Of a stretch of DNA of 64,000 bases, positions 45,573-55,527 are shown piece after piece. Both the position numbers and the translations under genes were made by a program. The notes under the pieces are model-generated. The model was not told where the DNA came from. It was given only the letters and a program-made list of their open reading frames with translations, and did not search any database. This DNA comes from Haloferax denitrificans ATCC 35960 (lineage in GTDB: Archaea > Halobacteriota > Halobacteria > Halobacteriales > Haloferacaceae). The DNA is taken from positions 178,779 to 242,778 of the forward strand of contig NZ_AOLP01000018.1 of NCBI RefSeq assembly GCF_000337795.1, written 5' to 3'. Every line of letters begins with the position of its first letter. Positions within the stretch are counted from its first letter, which is position 1.

Positions 45573-45650
45573 ATGGCGCACCAGCACCACACGCAGTCAC
45601 CAGACAGCCCGTATCGACGACCGACCACACACCACGGAGCCCACACATGA
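45573..45650 (+). CDS. ilvB leader ORF2 (HHT...YRRP), ATGA overlap with ilvB
   Basis: 25 codons starting MAHQHHTQSPDSPYRRPTTH. The TGA at 45648-45650 overlaps the ilvB ATG at 45647 (ATGA), so ilvB translation is coupled to it. The peptide and its DNA resemble the ORF2 upstream of ileS (HHT, YR-RP, GTATCGAC). Histidine-rich and basic, unlike cellular haloarchaeal proteins. Confidence 0.5.
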   Translation: MAHQHHTQSPDSPYRRPTTHHGAHT

Positions 45651-47410
45651 GCGAACGAACCGCAGCCACGACCGACCCCGACGAGCCCGAAGCGGCCGAC
45701 GACTCGACCGAGACGCCGACCGAGGTTACCACGGGTTCGACGTCAGTCGTCCGCGCCCTCGAAAACGCCGGCGTCGAGACCGCCTTCGGCGTGCAGGGCG
45801 GGGCGATAATGCCCATCTACGACGCGCTGTACCACTCGGACATCCGTCACGTGACGATGGCCCACGAGCAGGGCGCGGCGCACGCGGCCGACGCGTACGG
45901 CGTCGTTCGCGGCGACCCCGGCGTCTGCCTCGCCACGTCCGGTCCGGGCGCGACCAACCTCGTGACCGGCATCGCCGACGCGAACATGGACTCCGACGCG
46001 GTGCTCGCGCTCACGGGGCAGGTCCCGTCCGACATGGTCGGCTCCGACGCGTTCCAGGAGACCGACACCACGGGCGTCACCGCGCCCATCACGAAGCACA
46101 ACTACTTCGCCTCGTCGCCCGACACCGTCGGCGACACCGTCGGCGAAGCGTTCGCGCTCGCCGCCGAGGGCCGTCCCGGCCCGACGCTCGTCGACCTCCC
46201 GAAGGACGTCTCGCTCAACGAGACCGACCGCGAGCCGGGGCCGGCACAGCCGCCAGAGACGTGCCGCGCTCGCACCGACCCGGCCGACTCGCAGGTCGAG
46301 GCGGCCGCGCGGGCAATCGAGCGCGCGGAGAAGCCGCTCCTCTTGTTCGGCGGCGGCGTCGTCAAGGCCGACGCGACAGAGGTCGCCCGGCAGTTCGCGA
46401 CCGAGCATCGGATTCCGGTCGTCACCACGATGCCCGGAATCGGAGCGATGCCGGAGGACGACGAACTCTGCCTGTCGTGGGCGGGGATGCACGGCACCGG
46501 CTACGCCAACATGGCCATCACGCACACCGACTGTCTCATCGCGGTCGGCACGCGGTTCGACGACCGCCTGACCGGCGGCATCGACACGTTCGCGCCCGAG
46601 GCCGAGGTCGTCCACATCGACATCGACCCGGCGGAAATCTCGAAGAACGTCCACGCGGACTACCCGGTCGTCGGCGACGCCGGCCGCGCCATCGAGCGCG
46701 TCGACGCCGAACTGGACGAGGGCCCCGACGCGCGCGAGTGGGTCGAACAGTGTCTCACGTGGAAAGACGAGTACCCGATGGACTACGCGGCCCCGGACAA
46801 CGAGCCGCTGAAGCCGCAGTTCGTCGTCGAGGCGCTCGACGAGGCCACGCCCGACGAGACCATCGTCACCAGCGGCGTCGGTCAGCACCAGATGTGGGCC
46901 GCCCAGTACTGGACGTTCACCGAGCCGCGGCGGTGGGTTTCGTCCCACGGCCTCGGCACGATGGGCTACGGCCTGCCCGCCGCAATCGGCGCGCGGGTCG
47001 CGGCCGACGACGACGAGACGGTCGTCTGCGTCGACGGCGACGCCTCGTTCCTGATGACGATCCAGGAGCTGTCGGTCGCCGTCCGCGAGAACCTCGACAT
47101 CACCGTCGCCATCCTGAACAACGAGTACATCGGGATGGTCCGCCAGTGGCAGGACGCCTTCTTCGAGGGCCGACGCATGGCCGCCGGCTACGAGTGGTGT
47201 CCCCAGTTCGACAAGCTCGCCGAGGCGTTCGGCGCGCGCGGTTGGACCGTCGACTCCTACGAGGAGGTCCCCGACGCAATCGAGGAGGCGCTCGCGTACG
47301 ACGGCCCCTCGGTCATCGACTTCCACGTCGACCCGGCGGAGAACGTCTACCCGATGGTCTCCTCGGGCGGCGCGAACGGCAAATTCGCACTCTCGGAGGA
47401 CCAGTTATGA
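45647..47410 (+). CDS. ilvB: Acetolactate synthase large subunit
   Basis: 587 aa. Thiamine-diphosphate enzyme that makes 2-acetolactate (valine, leucine) or 2-aceto-2-hydroxybutyrate (isoleucine). N-terminus is a disordered acidic tail, then [17 protein letters not shown] and [20 protein letters not shown] (catalytic Glu), [20 protein letters not shown], and the ThDP motif [19 protein letters not shown] ending in [12 protein letters not shown]. First structural gene of ilvBNC, preceded by the two-ORF leader; overlaps ilvN by 4 bp. Confidence 0.97.
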   Translation: MSERTAATTDPDEPEAADDSTETPTEVTTGSTSVVRALENAGVETAFGVQGGAIMPIYDALYHSDIRHVTMAHEQGAAHAADAYGVVRGDPGVCLATSGPGATNLVTGIADANMDSDAVLALTGQVPSDMVGSDAFQETDTTGVTAPITKHNYFASSPDTVGDTVGEAFALAAEGRPGPTLVDLPKDVSLNETDREPGPAQPPETCRARTDPADSQVEAAARAIERAEKPLLLFGGGVVKADATEVARQFATEHRIPVVTTMPGIGAMPEDDELCLSWAGMHGTGYANMAITHTDCLIAVGTRFDDRLTGGIDTFAPEAEVVHIDIDPAEISKNVHADYPVVGDAGRAIERVDAELDEGPDAREWVEQCLTWKDEYPMDYAAPDNEPLKPQFVVEALDEATPDETIVTSGVGQHQMWAAQYWTFTEPRRWVSSHGLGTMGYGLPAAIGARVAADDDETVVCVDGDASFLMTIQELSVAVRENLDITVAILNNEYIGMVRQWQDAFFEGRRMAAGYEWCPQFDKLAEAFGARGWTVDSYEEVPDAIEEALAYDGPSVIDFHVDPAENVYPMVSSGGANGKFALSEDQL

Positions 47411-48063
47411 GCGACAATCGGACAGGACTGCAGGGTCCCGCGCCCGACGAGCGGCCACACCCCGACGGCCGCCGCAACGCGCAGGGCATCCGCATCGACC
47501 CCGAAGCGGAATCGGAACACGAACCACGGCGCGCGGTCTTTTCGGCCATCGTCGAGGACGAACCCGGCGTGCTCTCGCGCGTCGCCGGCCTCGCCGCCCG
47601 CCGTCAGTTCAACATCGAGAGCCTCACCGTCGGCCCGACGACGGTCGAGGACCACTCTCGCATCACGATGGTCGTCGAGGAGCCCGAACCGGGCATCGAC
47701 CAGATCGAAAAACAGCTCGCGAAGCTCAAGCCCGTCATCTCCGTCGGCGAGCTGGACGACGACGCCGTTCGCGCGGAACTCGTCCTCCTGAAGGTCCGCG
47801 GCGAGGACCCCGACAAGGTCCACGCCATCACGGAGATGTACGACGGCCGCACGCTCGACGCCGGCCCCGAGACCATCACGGTCCAACTCTCCGGCGACGA
47901 GCGGAAGATAGACGACGCCGTGGACGCGTTCCGGCGGTTCGGCATCATCGAAATCGCCCGGACCGGCCAGACCGCGCTCGCCCACGGCTCGAAGAAGACC
48001 GTCCCCGGAGAGGAACCCGGAACCTCCGGCGAACCCACCAAACCCAACACCAACACGCAATGA
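47407..48063 (+). CDS. ilvN: Acetolactate synthase small (regulatory) subunit
   Basis: 218 aa from ATG 47407 ([20 protein letters not shown]). An ACT domain ([20 protein letters not shown], then [20 protein letters not shown]) is followed by the ALS_ss C-terminal domain ([20 protein letters not shown] and [19 protein letters not shown]). It activates IlvB and binds valine for feedback inhibition in other organisms. A 40-residue N-terminal and a 25-residue C-terminal disordered extension are haloarchaeal. ATGA overlaps at both ends couple it to ilvB and ilvC. Confidence 0.96.
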   Translation: MSDNRTGLQGPAPDERPHPDGRRNAQGIRIDPEAESEHEPRRAVFSAIVEDEPGVLSRVAGLAARRQFNIESLTVGPTTVEDHSRITMVVEEPEPGIDQIEKQLAKLKPVISVGELDDDAVRAELVLLKVRGEDPDKVHAITEMYDGRTLDAGPETITVQLSGDERKIDDAVDAFRRFGIIEIARTGQTALAHGSKKTVPGEEPGTSGEPTKPNTNTQ

Positions 48064-49103
48064 CAGAACTCACCACGGAAGTCTACTACGACGACGACGC
48101 CGACCGCTCGCAGATCGACGACAAGACCGTAGCCGTCATCGGCTACGGCAGTCAGGGCCACGCCCACGCCCAGAACCTCGCCGACAGCGGGGTCGACGTG
48201 GTCGTCGGCCTCCGCGCGAACTCCTCGTCCCGCGACGCCGCGGAAGCCGACGGCCTCCGCGTCAAGGAGCCGGCCGCGGCGGCCGCCGAGGGCGATATCG
48301 TCTCCGTCCTCGTCCCCGACACCGTCCAGCCGGCGGTGTTCGAGGAGATTCGCGACTCCCTCGACGCGGGCGACACGCTCCAGTTCGCCCACGGCTTCAA
48401 CATCCACTACAACCAGATTCGACCCCCGGAAGACGTCGACGTGACGATGGTCGCGCCGAAGTCGCCGGGCCACCTCGTCCGCCGCAACTACGAGGCGAAC
48501 GAGGGGACGCCGGGCCTCATCGCCGTCTATCAGGACGTGACGGGCGACGCCAAGGAAGAGGCGCTGGCGTACGCACACGGCCTCGGTTGCACCCGCGCGG
48601 GCGTCATCGAGACGACGTTCCAGGAGGAGACCGAGACCGACCTGTTCGGCGAGCAGGCCGTCCTCTGCGGCGGCGTCACCTCGCTTGTCAAGCAGGGCTA
48701 CGAGACGCTCGTCGACGCGGGCTACTCCCCCGAGATGGCCTACTTCGAGTGCCTGAACGAACTGAAGCTCATCGTCGACCTGATGTACGAAGGCGGGCTC
48801 GGCGAGATGTGGCACTCCGTCTCCGACACCGCCGAGTTCGGCGGGCTGACTCGCGGCGACCGCGTCGTCGACGAGCACGCCCGCGAGAACATGGAGGAGA
48901 TTCTGGAGGAGGTCCAGGACGGCACCTTCGCCCGCGAGTGGATTCTGGAGAACCAGGCGGGCCGGCCGTCGTACTCCCAGCTCAAGGACGCAGAGGAGAA
49001 CCACCACATCGAACAGGTCGGCGCGCCCCTGCGCGACCTGTTCGCGTGGGCCGAGGAAGACGAGGCGGACGCGGAGAAAGCCGAAGCGCCGGCGGACGAC
49101 TGA
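48060..49103 (+). CDS. ilvC: Ketol-acid reductoisomerase (class I)
   Basis: 347 aa. Isomerises and reduces acetolactate to 2,3-dihydroxyisovalerate with NADPH and Mg. Rossmann site [20 protein letters not shown], then [15 protein letters not shown] (phosphate-binding loop), [20 protein letters not shown] and [20 protein letters not shown] with the metal-binding D-x-x-x-E. The single knotted domain shows class I. An acidic tail ([17 protein letters not shown]) ends it. Third gene of the operon. Confidence 0.97.
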   Translation: MTELTTEVYYDDDADRSQIDDKTVAVIGYGSQGHAHAQNLADSGVDVVVGLRANSSSRDAAEADGLRVKEPAAAAAEGDIVSVLVPDTVQPAVFEEIRDSLDAGDTLQFAHGFNIHYNQIRPPEDVDVTMVAPKSPGHLVRRNYEANEGTPGLIAVYQDVTGDAKEEALAYAHGLGCTRAGVIETTFQEETETDLFGEQAVLCGGVTSLVKQGYETLVDAGYSPEMAYFECLNELKLIVDLMYEGGLGEMWHSVSDTAEFGGLTRGDRVVDEHARENMEEILEEVQDGTFAREWILENQAGRPSYSQLKDAEENHHIEQVGAPLRDLFAWAEEDEADAEKAEAPADD

Positions 49104-49114
49104 ACACGACACCA

Positions 49115-49378
49115 ATGACACGCGACGACACGACAGACCGAATGCGAGACATCAGCCACACGAACCCCTATACGGGCGAGACGTTCACCACGGTCTACGA
49201 GCGCGGCCCGGCCGTCACCGACGGCGGTCGGAGCGACGCGACGCCCGCGACGACGGACGCGACCGAGACGGAGACGATGGGCGACGTGGACCACACGCCC
49301 CGCAACGGCGAGGGCGCGAACCAGGTCTGGGAACGCGGCCGCGACGACGGCGTCGTATCGGGTGACGGCCATGAGTGA
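49115..49378 (+). CDS. Small acidic protein with internal duplication between ilvC and leuC
   Basis: 87 aa. Two related segments: [20 protein letters not shown] near residue 15 and [20 protein letters not shown] near residue 60, each of form HT-x4-GE-x4-V-x-ERG. No homologue recognised with a known function. It overlaps the leuC start by 8 bp, sits inside the leu/ilv operon, and is likely co-translated. Could be a small partner or stability factor of an operon enzyme; that is a guess. Confidence 0.7.
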   Translation: MTRDDTTDRMRDISHTNPYTGETFTTVYERGPAVTDGGRSDATPATTDATETETMGDVDHTPRNGEGANQVWERGRDDGVVSGDGHE

Positions 49379-50792
49379 GGGAACGCTGTACGACAAGGTC
49401 TGGGAGGAACACACGGTCTCGGAGCTTCCGACCGGCCAGACCCAGCTGTTCTGCGGCCTGCACCTCATCCACGAGGTGACGAGCCCACAGGCGTTCGGCA
49501 TGTTGCAGGAGCGCGACCTCGAAGTCGCCTACCCGAACCGGACGCACGCGACGGTCGACCACATCGTCCCCACGTCGGACCAGTCGCGGCCGTTCCGCGA
49601 CGACGCCGCCGAAGAGATGATGGCCGAACTCGAACAGAACGTCCGCGACGCGGGCATCAACTTCTCGGACCCCACCTCGGGCGAGCAGGGCATCGTCCAC
49701 GTCATCGGGCCCGAGAAGGGACTCACCCAGCCCGGCATGACTATCGTCTGCGGCGACAGCCACACCTCGACCCACGGCGCGTTCGGCGCGCTCGCGTTCG
49801 GTATCGGGACGAGCCAGATTCGCGACGTGCTGGCGACCCAGACGGTCGCGATGGAGAAAAAGAAGGTGCGGAAAATCGAGGTCACGGGCGAACTCGGACC
49901 CGGCGTCGAGGCCAAGGACGTCATCCTCGAAATCATCCGCCGCCTCGGGACCGAAGGCGGCGTCGGCTACGTCTACGAGTACGCCGGCGAGGCCATCGAG
50001 AACCTCGACATGGAGGGCCGGATGAGCATCTGTAACATGTCCATCGAGGGCGGCGCTCGCGCGGGCTACGTCAACCCCGACGAGACCACCTACGACTGGC
50101 TGAAAGAGACCGAGTACTTCGAGGAGAACCCGGAGCGGTTCGACGAACTCAAGCCGTACTGGGAGTCCATCCGCTCCGACGAGGACGCCGAGTACGACGA
50201 CGTCGTCACCATCGACGGCTCCGAACTCGAACCCGTCGTGACGTGGGGGACCACGCCCGGACAGGGCGTCGGCATCACCCAGCCGATTCCGGCCCCGGAG
50301 GACCTGCCCGAAGAAAAGCAGGACACCGCCCGGATGGCACAAGAGCACATGGGCGTCACGCCCGGCGAGACGATGCAGGGCTACGAAATCGACGTGGCCT
50401 TCCTCGGGTCGTGTACCAACGCCCGCATGCCCGACCTCCGCCGCGCGGCGGAGGTCGTGAAGGGCCGACAGGTCGCCGACAGCGTCCGCGCGATGGTCGT
50501 CCCCGGCAGTCAGCGCGTCAAGGCCGCCGCGGAGGCGGAGGGCCTCGACGAGATATTCAAGGACGCCGGCTTCGAGTGGCGCGAGGCGGGCTGTTCGATG
50601 TGTCTCGGCATGAACGAGGACCAACTGGAGGGCGACGAGGCCTCCGCGTCCTCGTCGAACCGCAACTTCATCGGTCGGCAGGGGTCGAAAGACGGCCGCA
50701 CCGTCCTGATGAACCCCCGAATGGTGGCCGCGGCGGCCGTCACCGGGGAAGTGACTGACGTGCGCGAACTGAAGGAGGTGACCACCGCATGA
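49371..50792 (+). CDS. leuC: 3-isopropylmalate dehydratase large subunit
   Basis: 473 aa from ATG 49371 ([20 protein letters not shown]). Aconitase-family hydro-lyase that isomerises 2- to 3-isopropylmalate with LeuD. The 4Fe-4S ligands are in [20 protein letters not shown] and [38 protein letters not shown] and [20 protein letters not shown] are further signatures. A GTG three codons upstream is possible. It overlaps leuD by 4 bp. Confidence 0.96.
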   Translation: MSEGTLYDKVWEEHTVSELPTGQTQLFCGLHLIHEVTSPQAFGMLQERDLEVAYPNRTHATVDHIVPTSDQSRPFRDDAAEEMMAELEQNVRDAGINFSDPTSGEQGIVHVIGPEKGLTQPGMTIVCGDSHTSTHGAFGALAFGIGTSQIRDVLATQTVAMEKKKVRKIEVTGELGPGVEAKDVILEIIRRLGTEGGVGYVYEYAGEAIENLDMEGRMSICNMSIEGGARAGYVNPDETTYDWLKETEYFEENPERFDELKPYWESIRSDEDAEYDDVVTIDGSELEPVVTWGTTPGQGVGITQPIPAPEDLPEEKQDTARMAQEHMGVTPGETMQGYEIDVAFLGSCTNARMPDLRRAAEVVKGRQVADSVRAMVVPGSQRVKAAAEAEGLDEIFKDAGFEWREAGCSMCLGMNEDQLEGDEASASSSNRNFIGRQGSKDGRTVLMNPRMVAAAAVTGEVTDVRELKEVTTA

Positions 50793-51397
50793 CCGACGAA
50801 ATCCCCGAAATCGACTCCGCGTTCGGCTCCGGCGTGCCCATCCGCGGCAACGACATCGACACGGACCAGATCATCCCGGCGCGGTTCATGAAGGTCGTCA
50901 CGTTCGACGGCCTCGGCGAGTTCGCGTTCTTCGACCAGCGCTACGACGAGAACGACGAACCCAAGGACCACCCGCTGAACGAACCGCAGTTCCAGGACGC
51001 CGCCATCATGGTCGTCAACGCCAACTTCGGCTGTGGCTCCTCTCGGGAGCACGCCCCGCAGGCGCTCATGCGCTGGGGCATCGACGCCATCATCGGCGAG
51101 TCGTTCGCGGAAATTTTCGCGGGCAACTGCCTCGCGCTCGGCATTCCGACGGTCACCGCCGACCACGACACCATCACCGAACTGCAGGACTGGGTCGACG
51201 AGCACCCGGACGCTGACATCGACGTGGACGTGGAAAACGAGACGGTCACCTACGGCGAGAAGACCGTGGACGTGACCGTCGACGACGCACAAAGGAAGGC
51301 GCTCACCGAGGGCGTCTGGGACACGACGGCGCTCATGAAGTCGAACGCCGACGCGGTCGCCGAGAAAGCCGCTTCCCTGCCCTACGTCGATGACTGA
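50789..51397 (+). CDS. leuD: 3-isopropylmalate dehydratase small subunit
   Basis: 202 aa. Swivel-domain partner of Leu[21 protein letters not shown] (substrate loop), then [20 protein letters not shown] and [20 protein letters not shown]. Coupled to leuC (ATGA) and overlapping leuB by 8 bp. Confidence 0.96.
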   Translation: MTDEIPEIDSAFGSGVPIRGNDIDTDQIIPARFMKVVTFDGLGEFAFFDQRYDENDEPKDHPLNEPQFQDAAIMVVNANFGCGSSREHAPQALMRWGIDAIIGESFAEIFAGNCLALGIPTVTADHDTITELQDWVDEHPDADIDVDVENETVTYGEKTVDVTVDDAQRKALTEGVWDTTALMKSNADAVAEKAASLPYVDD

Positions 51398-52364
51398 GGA
51401 AATCGTCGTCATCCCCGGCGATGGCATCGGCGCGGAGGTCATCCCGGCGGCGGTTGACGTGCTGAAGGCCGTCGGCGACTTCGAGTTCGTCGAGGCCGAC
51501 GCCGGCGACCACGTCAAAGAAGCCACGGGCGAGGCGCTCCCGCAGGAGACCTACGACCTCGCCGCCGAGGCGGACGCGACGCTGTTCGGCGCGGCCGGCG
51601 AGACCGCGGCGGACGTCATCCTGCCGCTTCGGACCGCGGTGGACTCCTTCGTCAACGTCCGCCCGGCGAAGGCCTACCCCGGCGTCGACGCGCTCCGCCC
51701 GGAGACGGACCTCGTCTTCCTCCGGGAGAACACCGAGGGCGTCTACTCGGGCCACGAGGACCGCCTCTCTGACGACCTCTCGACGCTCACGCGCGTCGTC
51801 ACCACCTCGGCGTCCGAGCGACTCGCCGAGTACGCCTGCGACTACGTCGGCGGCGACGGCGGCAGTTTCCAGGTCGCCCACAAGGCGAACGTGATGCGCG
51901 AGACGGACGGTCGCTTCCGCGACGCCGTCGTCTCGGTCGCCGACGAGCGCGGCGTCGAGGCCGAAGAGGTCCTGATGGACGCCTTCGCGACGCGCGTCTG
52001 TCTCGACCCCACGCAGTTCGACACTATCGTCTGTCCGAACCTCGCGGGCGACGTGCTCTCGGACCTCGCCGCCGGCCTCGTCGGCGGTCTCGGACTGCTC
52101 CCCTCGGCGAACATCGGACCGGACGCCGCGCTGTTCGAGCCGGTTCACGGCTCCGCGCCCGACATCGCCGGCGAGGGCATCGCCAACCCCGCGGCGACGA
52201 TTCTGTCCGCGGCGATGTTGCTCGACTACCTCGACTACGAAGCGGAGGCAGACCGCGTTCGGGCGGCCGTCGAAGGCGTCCTCGCCGACGGGCCGCGCAC
52301 GCCGGACCTCGGCGGCGACGCCTCCACGGAGGACGTGACCGCCGCGGTTCTCGACCGTCTCTGA
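51390..52364 (+). CDS. leuB: 3-isopropylmalate dehydrogenase
   Basis: 324 aa. Oxidatively decarboxylates 3-isopropylmalate to 2-oxoisocaproate with [23 protein letters not shown] at the start; [17 protein letters not shown] and [13 protein letters not shown] in the active site; [20 protein letters not shown] and [20 protein letters not shown] at the end. Shorter than bacterial LeuB (about 360), usual for archaea. Last gene of the leu/ilv operon. Confidence 0.95.
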   Translation: MTEEIVVIPGDGIGAEVIPAAVDVLKAVGDFEFVEADAGDHVKEATGEALPQETYDLAAEADATLFGAAGETAADVILPLRTAVDSFVNVRPAKAYPGVDALRPETDLVFLRENTEGVYSGHEDRLSDDLSTLTRVVTTSASERLAEYACDYVGGDGGSFQVAHKANVMRETDGRFRDAVVSVADERGVEAEEVLMDAFATRVCLDPTQFDTIVCPNLAGDVLSDLAAGLVGGLGLLPSANIGPDAALFEPVHGSAPDIAGEGIANPAATILSAAMLLDYLDYEAEADRVRAAVEGVLADGPRTPDLGGDASTEDVTAAVLDRL

Positions 52365-52414
52365 GCGTCGGCGACCCACCGAATCGGCGGTTCGATGCTC
52401 GTTTCGAACACGCT

Positions 52415-52438
52415 CGTTTTCGTTTCTGTTCGTTTTCT
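52415..52438 (+). terminator. T-rich terminator after leuB
   Basis: CGTTTTCGTTTCTGTTCGTTTT: repeated T-runs in a GC-rich context about 50 nt after the leuB stop, the common form of archaeal terminator. Confidence 0.5.
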
Positions 52439-52479
52439 CACCGACGAACCGACAGTTTTCGTTCCTGTGTGGTATCCCA

Positions 52480-52492
52480 CTGTTTCGAACAG
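52480..52492. promoter_or_regulatory. Palindrome upstream of the glpR TATA box
   Basis: CTGTT-TCG-AACAG, 5-bp arms, lies about 20 bp upstream of the likely TATA (ATAAACAATTAAC, 52511-52523). A position for an activator; the binder is unknown. Confidence 0.35.
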
Positions 52493-52541
52493 ATACGGTC
52501 GGAATCCAACATAAACAATTAACACTACTCCCCGACCTATC

Positions 52542-52558
52542 TTCCTCGTAACGAGGAA
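52542..52558. promoter_or_regulatory. glpR: GlpR operator candidate in the glpR-pfkB promoter
   Basis: TTCCTCG-TAA-CGAGGAA, a perfect 7-bp inverted repeat located at the predicted transcription start and 10 bp before the glpR ATG. H. volcanii GlpR is a repressor of pfkB and kdgK1 and is reported to bind an inverted hexamer of TC/GGA type; this repeat fits that form, so it is the likely autoregulatory site. Confidence 0.7.
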
Positions 52559-52567
52559 TCGCCACCG

Positions 52568-53335
52568 ATGTTACCAGCAGAGCGCAAACGCCGCATCGTC
52601 GAACTCGTCTCCGACTCGGACGGTCGGTCGGTCGAGTCGCTGTCCGAACACCTCGGCTACTCGAAGGCGACGATACGGCGCGACCTGCGCGAACTCGAAG
52701 ACCGTGGGCTCATCGAGCGGTCGCACGGCGGAGCCGTCCCCGTGACCTCCGTCGGGCGCGAGCAGACCTACGGCCAGAAGGAAGTACAGAATCTCGAAGG
52801 GAAACGCGCAATCGCGGACCGCGCGGTCGAGGAACTGGCCGAGGGGCAGGTCGTGTTCTTCGACGCCGGGACGACTACGATGGAGGTGGCCCGCAAGGTC
52901 CCCAAGGACGGGACGATACTCGGCGTCACCAACTCGCCGCGGCTCGCCATCGAACTGAACGAGGAGGACAACGAGGTCAAACTCACCGGCGGGACGCTCC
53001 GCCGGCGGACGAAGGCGCTCGTGGGGCCGACCGCGGAGTCGTTCATGGAGCGGACGAACTTCGATTTGCTGTTCCTCGGCACGAACGGGTTCGACGTCGA
53101 ATCCGGCCTCACGACCCCGAACGAAGACGAGGCGCGGATGAAAGAGCTGATGGTCGAAAAGGCCGCGAAGGTCGTCCTCGTCGCTGACCTCTCGAAGCTC
53201 GGCCGCCGGAGCTTCGTCCAGTTCGCATCGCTCGAAGAGATTGACCTGTTTATCACCGACGGCACGCTCGACGCCGACTCCCGAGAGGAGATCGAGAGCG
53301 CGGGCGTCACCGTCGTCGACGGAGTTGCACGATGA
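52568..53335 (+). CDS. glpR: DeoR-family repressor GlpR
   Basis: 255 aa. N-terminal winged helix RKRRIVELVSDSDGRSVESL followed by YSKATIRRDLRELEDRGLIE; C-terminal sugar-phosphate-binding domain with VVFFDAGTTTMEVARKV, LTGGTLRRRTKALVGP and FLGTNGFDVESGLTTPNEDE. In H. volcanii GlpR represses fructose and glucose phosphorylation genes during growth on glycerol; in H. mediterranei the homologue regulates the fructose PTS. It overlaps pfkB by 4 bp, so repressor and target are one transcript. Confidence 0.94.
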   Translation: MLPAERKRRIVELVSDSDGRSVESLSEHLGYSKATIRRDLRELEDRGLIERSHGGAVPVTSVGREQTYGQKEVQNLEGKRAIADRAVEELAEGQVVFFDAGTTTMEVARKVPKDGTILGVTNSPRLAIELNEEDNEVKLTGGTLRRRTKALVGPTAESFMERTNFDLLFLGTNGFDVESGLTTPNEDEARMKELMVEKAAKVVLVADLSKLGRRSFVQFASLEEIDLFITDGTLDADSREEIESAGVTVVDGVAR

Positions 53336-54249
53336 TTCTCACAGTCACCCCGAACCCAGCAGTCGACCACACGATTCACTTCGACGAACCGCTTCAGACC
53401 GGCGTCGTCCACCGGACCGACGACGCGGTGTTCACCGCCGGCGGCAAGGGCATCAACGTCGCCAAGTACGTCTCGGCGCTCGACGCCGACGCGACCGCCT
53501 CGGGCTTTCTCGGCGGCCATTTCGGGAAGTTCGTCCGCGACCGACTCGACGCCGACGGCATCGCCTCGGACTTCGTCACCATCGACGCGGACACGCGGCT
53601 GAACACGACCGTGCTCGCGGAAGACGGCGAGTACAAACTCAATCACAACGGCCCGCAGATTCGCCCGGCCGACGTGGACGAACTCGTCGAGACCGCACAG
53701 GCGAACGAGCCGGACACGCTCCTCGTCGGCGGCAGTCTCCCGCCGGGGATGTCGCTTTCCGACGTCGACAGGCTCGCCCGCGCGGGCGACTGGAAAATCG
53801 CGGTGGACATGGGCGGCGAGTACCTCGCCGAGCTGGACGCCGACTACTACGTCTGCAAACCCAATCGCTCCGAGCTCGCGGCGGCGACGGGCCGAACGGT
53901 CGAGACCGACGCCGACGCCGTCGAGGCCGCCGAGGAGCTTCACGCGCGCGGGTTCGAGTACGTGTTGGCGTCGCTCGGCGCGGACGGCGCGCTCCTCGTC
54001 ACCGACGACGAGGTGCTCTCTGCGCCCGCGCTCGACGTGGAGGTCGTCGACACGGTCGGCGCGGGCGACGCCGTCCTCTCGGGCTTCCTCGCCGCGCGCG
54101 AACACGGGCTGTCGGACGCCGACGCCCTCCGAATGGGCGTCCTGACGGCCGCGCGCGTCGTCGGCGTCGCCGGCACTCGCGTCCCGCACCTCGAAGACGT
54201 GCTGACGAACGAGACGCGCGTCGAGGTGACGACCGTTCGGACTCGGTGA
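53332..54249 (+). CDS. pfkB: 1-phosphofructokinase (PfkB family)
   Basis: 305 aa. Converts fructose-1-phosphate, made by the PTS, to fructose-1,6-bisphosphate with ATP. PfkB/FruK family: LTVTPNPAVDHTIHFDEPLQ and FTAGGKGINVAKYVSAL at the N-terminus; DTVGAGDAVLSGFLAARE holds the catalytic Asp and anion hole. Coupled to glpR. Confidence 0.95.
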   Translation: MILTVTPNPAVDHTIHFDEPLQTGVVHRTDDAVFTAGGKGINVAKYVSALDADATASGFLGGHFGKFVRDRLDADGIASDFVTIDADTRLNTTVLAEDGEYKLNHNGPQIRPADVDELVETAQANEPDTLLVGGSLPPGMSLSDVDRLARAGDWKIAVDMGGEYLAELDADYYVCKPNRSELAAATGRTVETDADAVEAAEELHARGFEYVLASLGADGALLVTDDEVLSAPALDVEVVDTVGAGDAVLSGFLAAREHGLSDADALRMGVLTAARVVGVAGTRVPHLEDVLTNETRVEVTTVRTR

Positions 54250-54257
54250 TTCTCAGA

Positions 54258-54296
54258 TGAACGTTTGTTAACGACCGAAACGCGCAGTAACGTTCA
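54258..54296. promoter_or_regulatory. Inverted repeat in the fructose PTS promoter
   Basis: TGAACGTT (54258-54265) and AACGTTCA (54289-54296) are perfect inverse copies 23 bp apart, about 60-100 bp upstream of the ptfC ATG. The spacing (31 bp centre to centre, about three helical turns) would suit a dimer or two dimers on one DNA face. A TATA-like sequence is not obvious; TTCATATTCG at 54293 is the best. Confidence 0.45.
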
Positions 54297-54354
54297 TATT
54301 CGAAAGGGTTTTTGAGCACATTTGCGTACGTTCTTTCGTAGGGGTGGCAACACT

Positions 54355-55482
54355 ATGGCAAACGACGCAGAAGACGCGGTTCGGTCCTACCTCACGTCGG
54401 TGAAGGAGGACCTGATGACCGGGGTATCGTTCATGATTCCGTTCGTGACCATCGGCGGAATCTTCCTTGCGCTGGGCTACGCGGTAGCCTCGCTTTCGAA
54501 CAACGTACAAGACGTATTCAACAGCACGGGGACCGCCGGCTGGTTCCTCGCGCAGATCGGCGTCGCTGGGCTGACGCTGATGGTTCCGGTGCTCGGCGCG
54601 TACATCGCGTACGCAATCGCCGACCGACCGGGGCTCGCACCGGGGTTCATCCTGTCGTACATCATCCAGCAGGGCAACGTCCTGCAGGCGGCCGGTGACG
54701 TCATCGGCCTTCAGGGCGGCTCCGCCGGCGCGGGTTACCTCGGCGCAATCGTCGCCGGGTTCCTCGCCGGTATCGTCGCGCGCTGGTTCAAACAGCGCGA
54801 CGTGCCGGAGTTCATCGCGCCGATGATGCCCGTGCTCCTCATCCCGGTGGCGACCACGGCGGTCCTCACGCCCGTGATGCTGTTCGTGCTGGGCGTTCCG
54901 ATCTCCATCGCAAACGCGGGACTCACGAACTTCCTGAGCAACATGCAGGGCGGCGGACAGGCAATCGTTCTCGGGGCCATCCTCGGGGCGATGATGGCGG
55001 CCGACATGGGCGGCCCCATCAACAAGGTCGCCTACGTGTTTTCCGTCGGCCTCATCTCCGAGGGCGTCACCGCGCCGATGGCCGCGGTCATGATCGCGGG
55101 TATGGTCCCGCCCATCGGCCTCGCGCTGTCGAACTTCATCGCGCCGCAGAAGTACGCGGCCGAGATGTACGAGAACGCCAAGAGCGGCGTGCTCCTCGGG
55201 TTCTCCTTTATCACCGAGGGCGCGATTCCGTACGCGGCCGCTGACCCGGCCCGCGTCATTCCGAGCGTCGTCGCCGGGAGCGCCGTCGCCGGCGCGGCCT
55301 CGATGGCGCTCGGCGTGAACATGCCGGCACCGCACGGCGGCATCTTCGTGGTTCCGCTGTCGAACCAGCCGTTCATGTTCATCGCGTGCATCCTCCTGGG
55401 CTCCATCGTCACGGCCGTCATCGCGACGGCCATCAAGCCGAACTTCGACGCCAAGGTGGCGGCCCAGAGCTCGGACGACTGA
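54355..55482 (+). CDS. ptfC: Fructose PTS transporter subunit IIC
   Basis: 375 aa from ATG 54355 (MANDAEDAVRSYLTSVKEDL). Membrane channel of the fructose-specific phosphotransferase system, phosphorylating fructose at C1 during uptake. About ten helices; fructose-EIIC patterns GVSFMIPFVTIGGIFLALGY, ADMGGPINKVAYVFSVGLIS and FSFITEGAIPYAAADPARVI. No fused IIA or IIB domains, which are separate genes here. First gene of ptfC-ptfA-ptsH1-ptsI-ptfB. A complete PTS is rare among archaea; Haloferax is the known case. Confidence 0.94.
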   Translation: MANDAEDAVRSYLTSVKEDLMTGVSFMIPFVTIGGIFLALGYAVASLSNNVQDVFNSTGTAGWFLAQIGVAGLTLMVPVLGAYIAYAIADRPGLAPGFILSYIIQQGNVLQAAGDVIGLQGGSAGAGYLGAIVAGFLAGIVARWFKQRDVPEFIAPMMPVLLIPVATTAVLTPVMLFVLGVPISIANAGLTNFLSNMQGGGQAIVLGAILGAMMAADMGGPINKVAYVFSVGLISEGVTAPMAAVMIAGMVPPIGLALSNFIAPQKYAAEMYENAKSGVLLGFSFITEGAIPYAAADPARVIPSVVAGSAVAGAASMALGVNMPAPHGGIFVVPLSNQPFMFIACILLGSIVTAVIATAIKPNFDAKVAAQSSDD

Positions 55483-55527
55483 CCACAACCGAACTAATCT
55501 TTCCAGACTCGAACGAAGTACAATACA

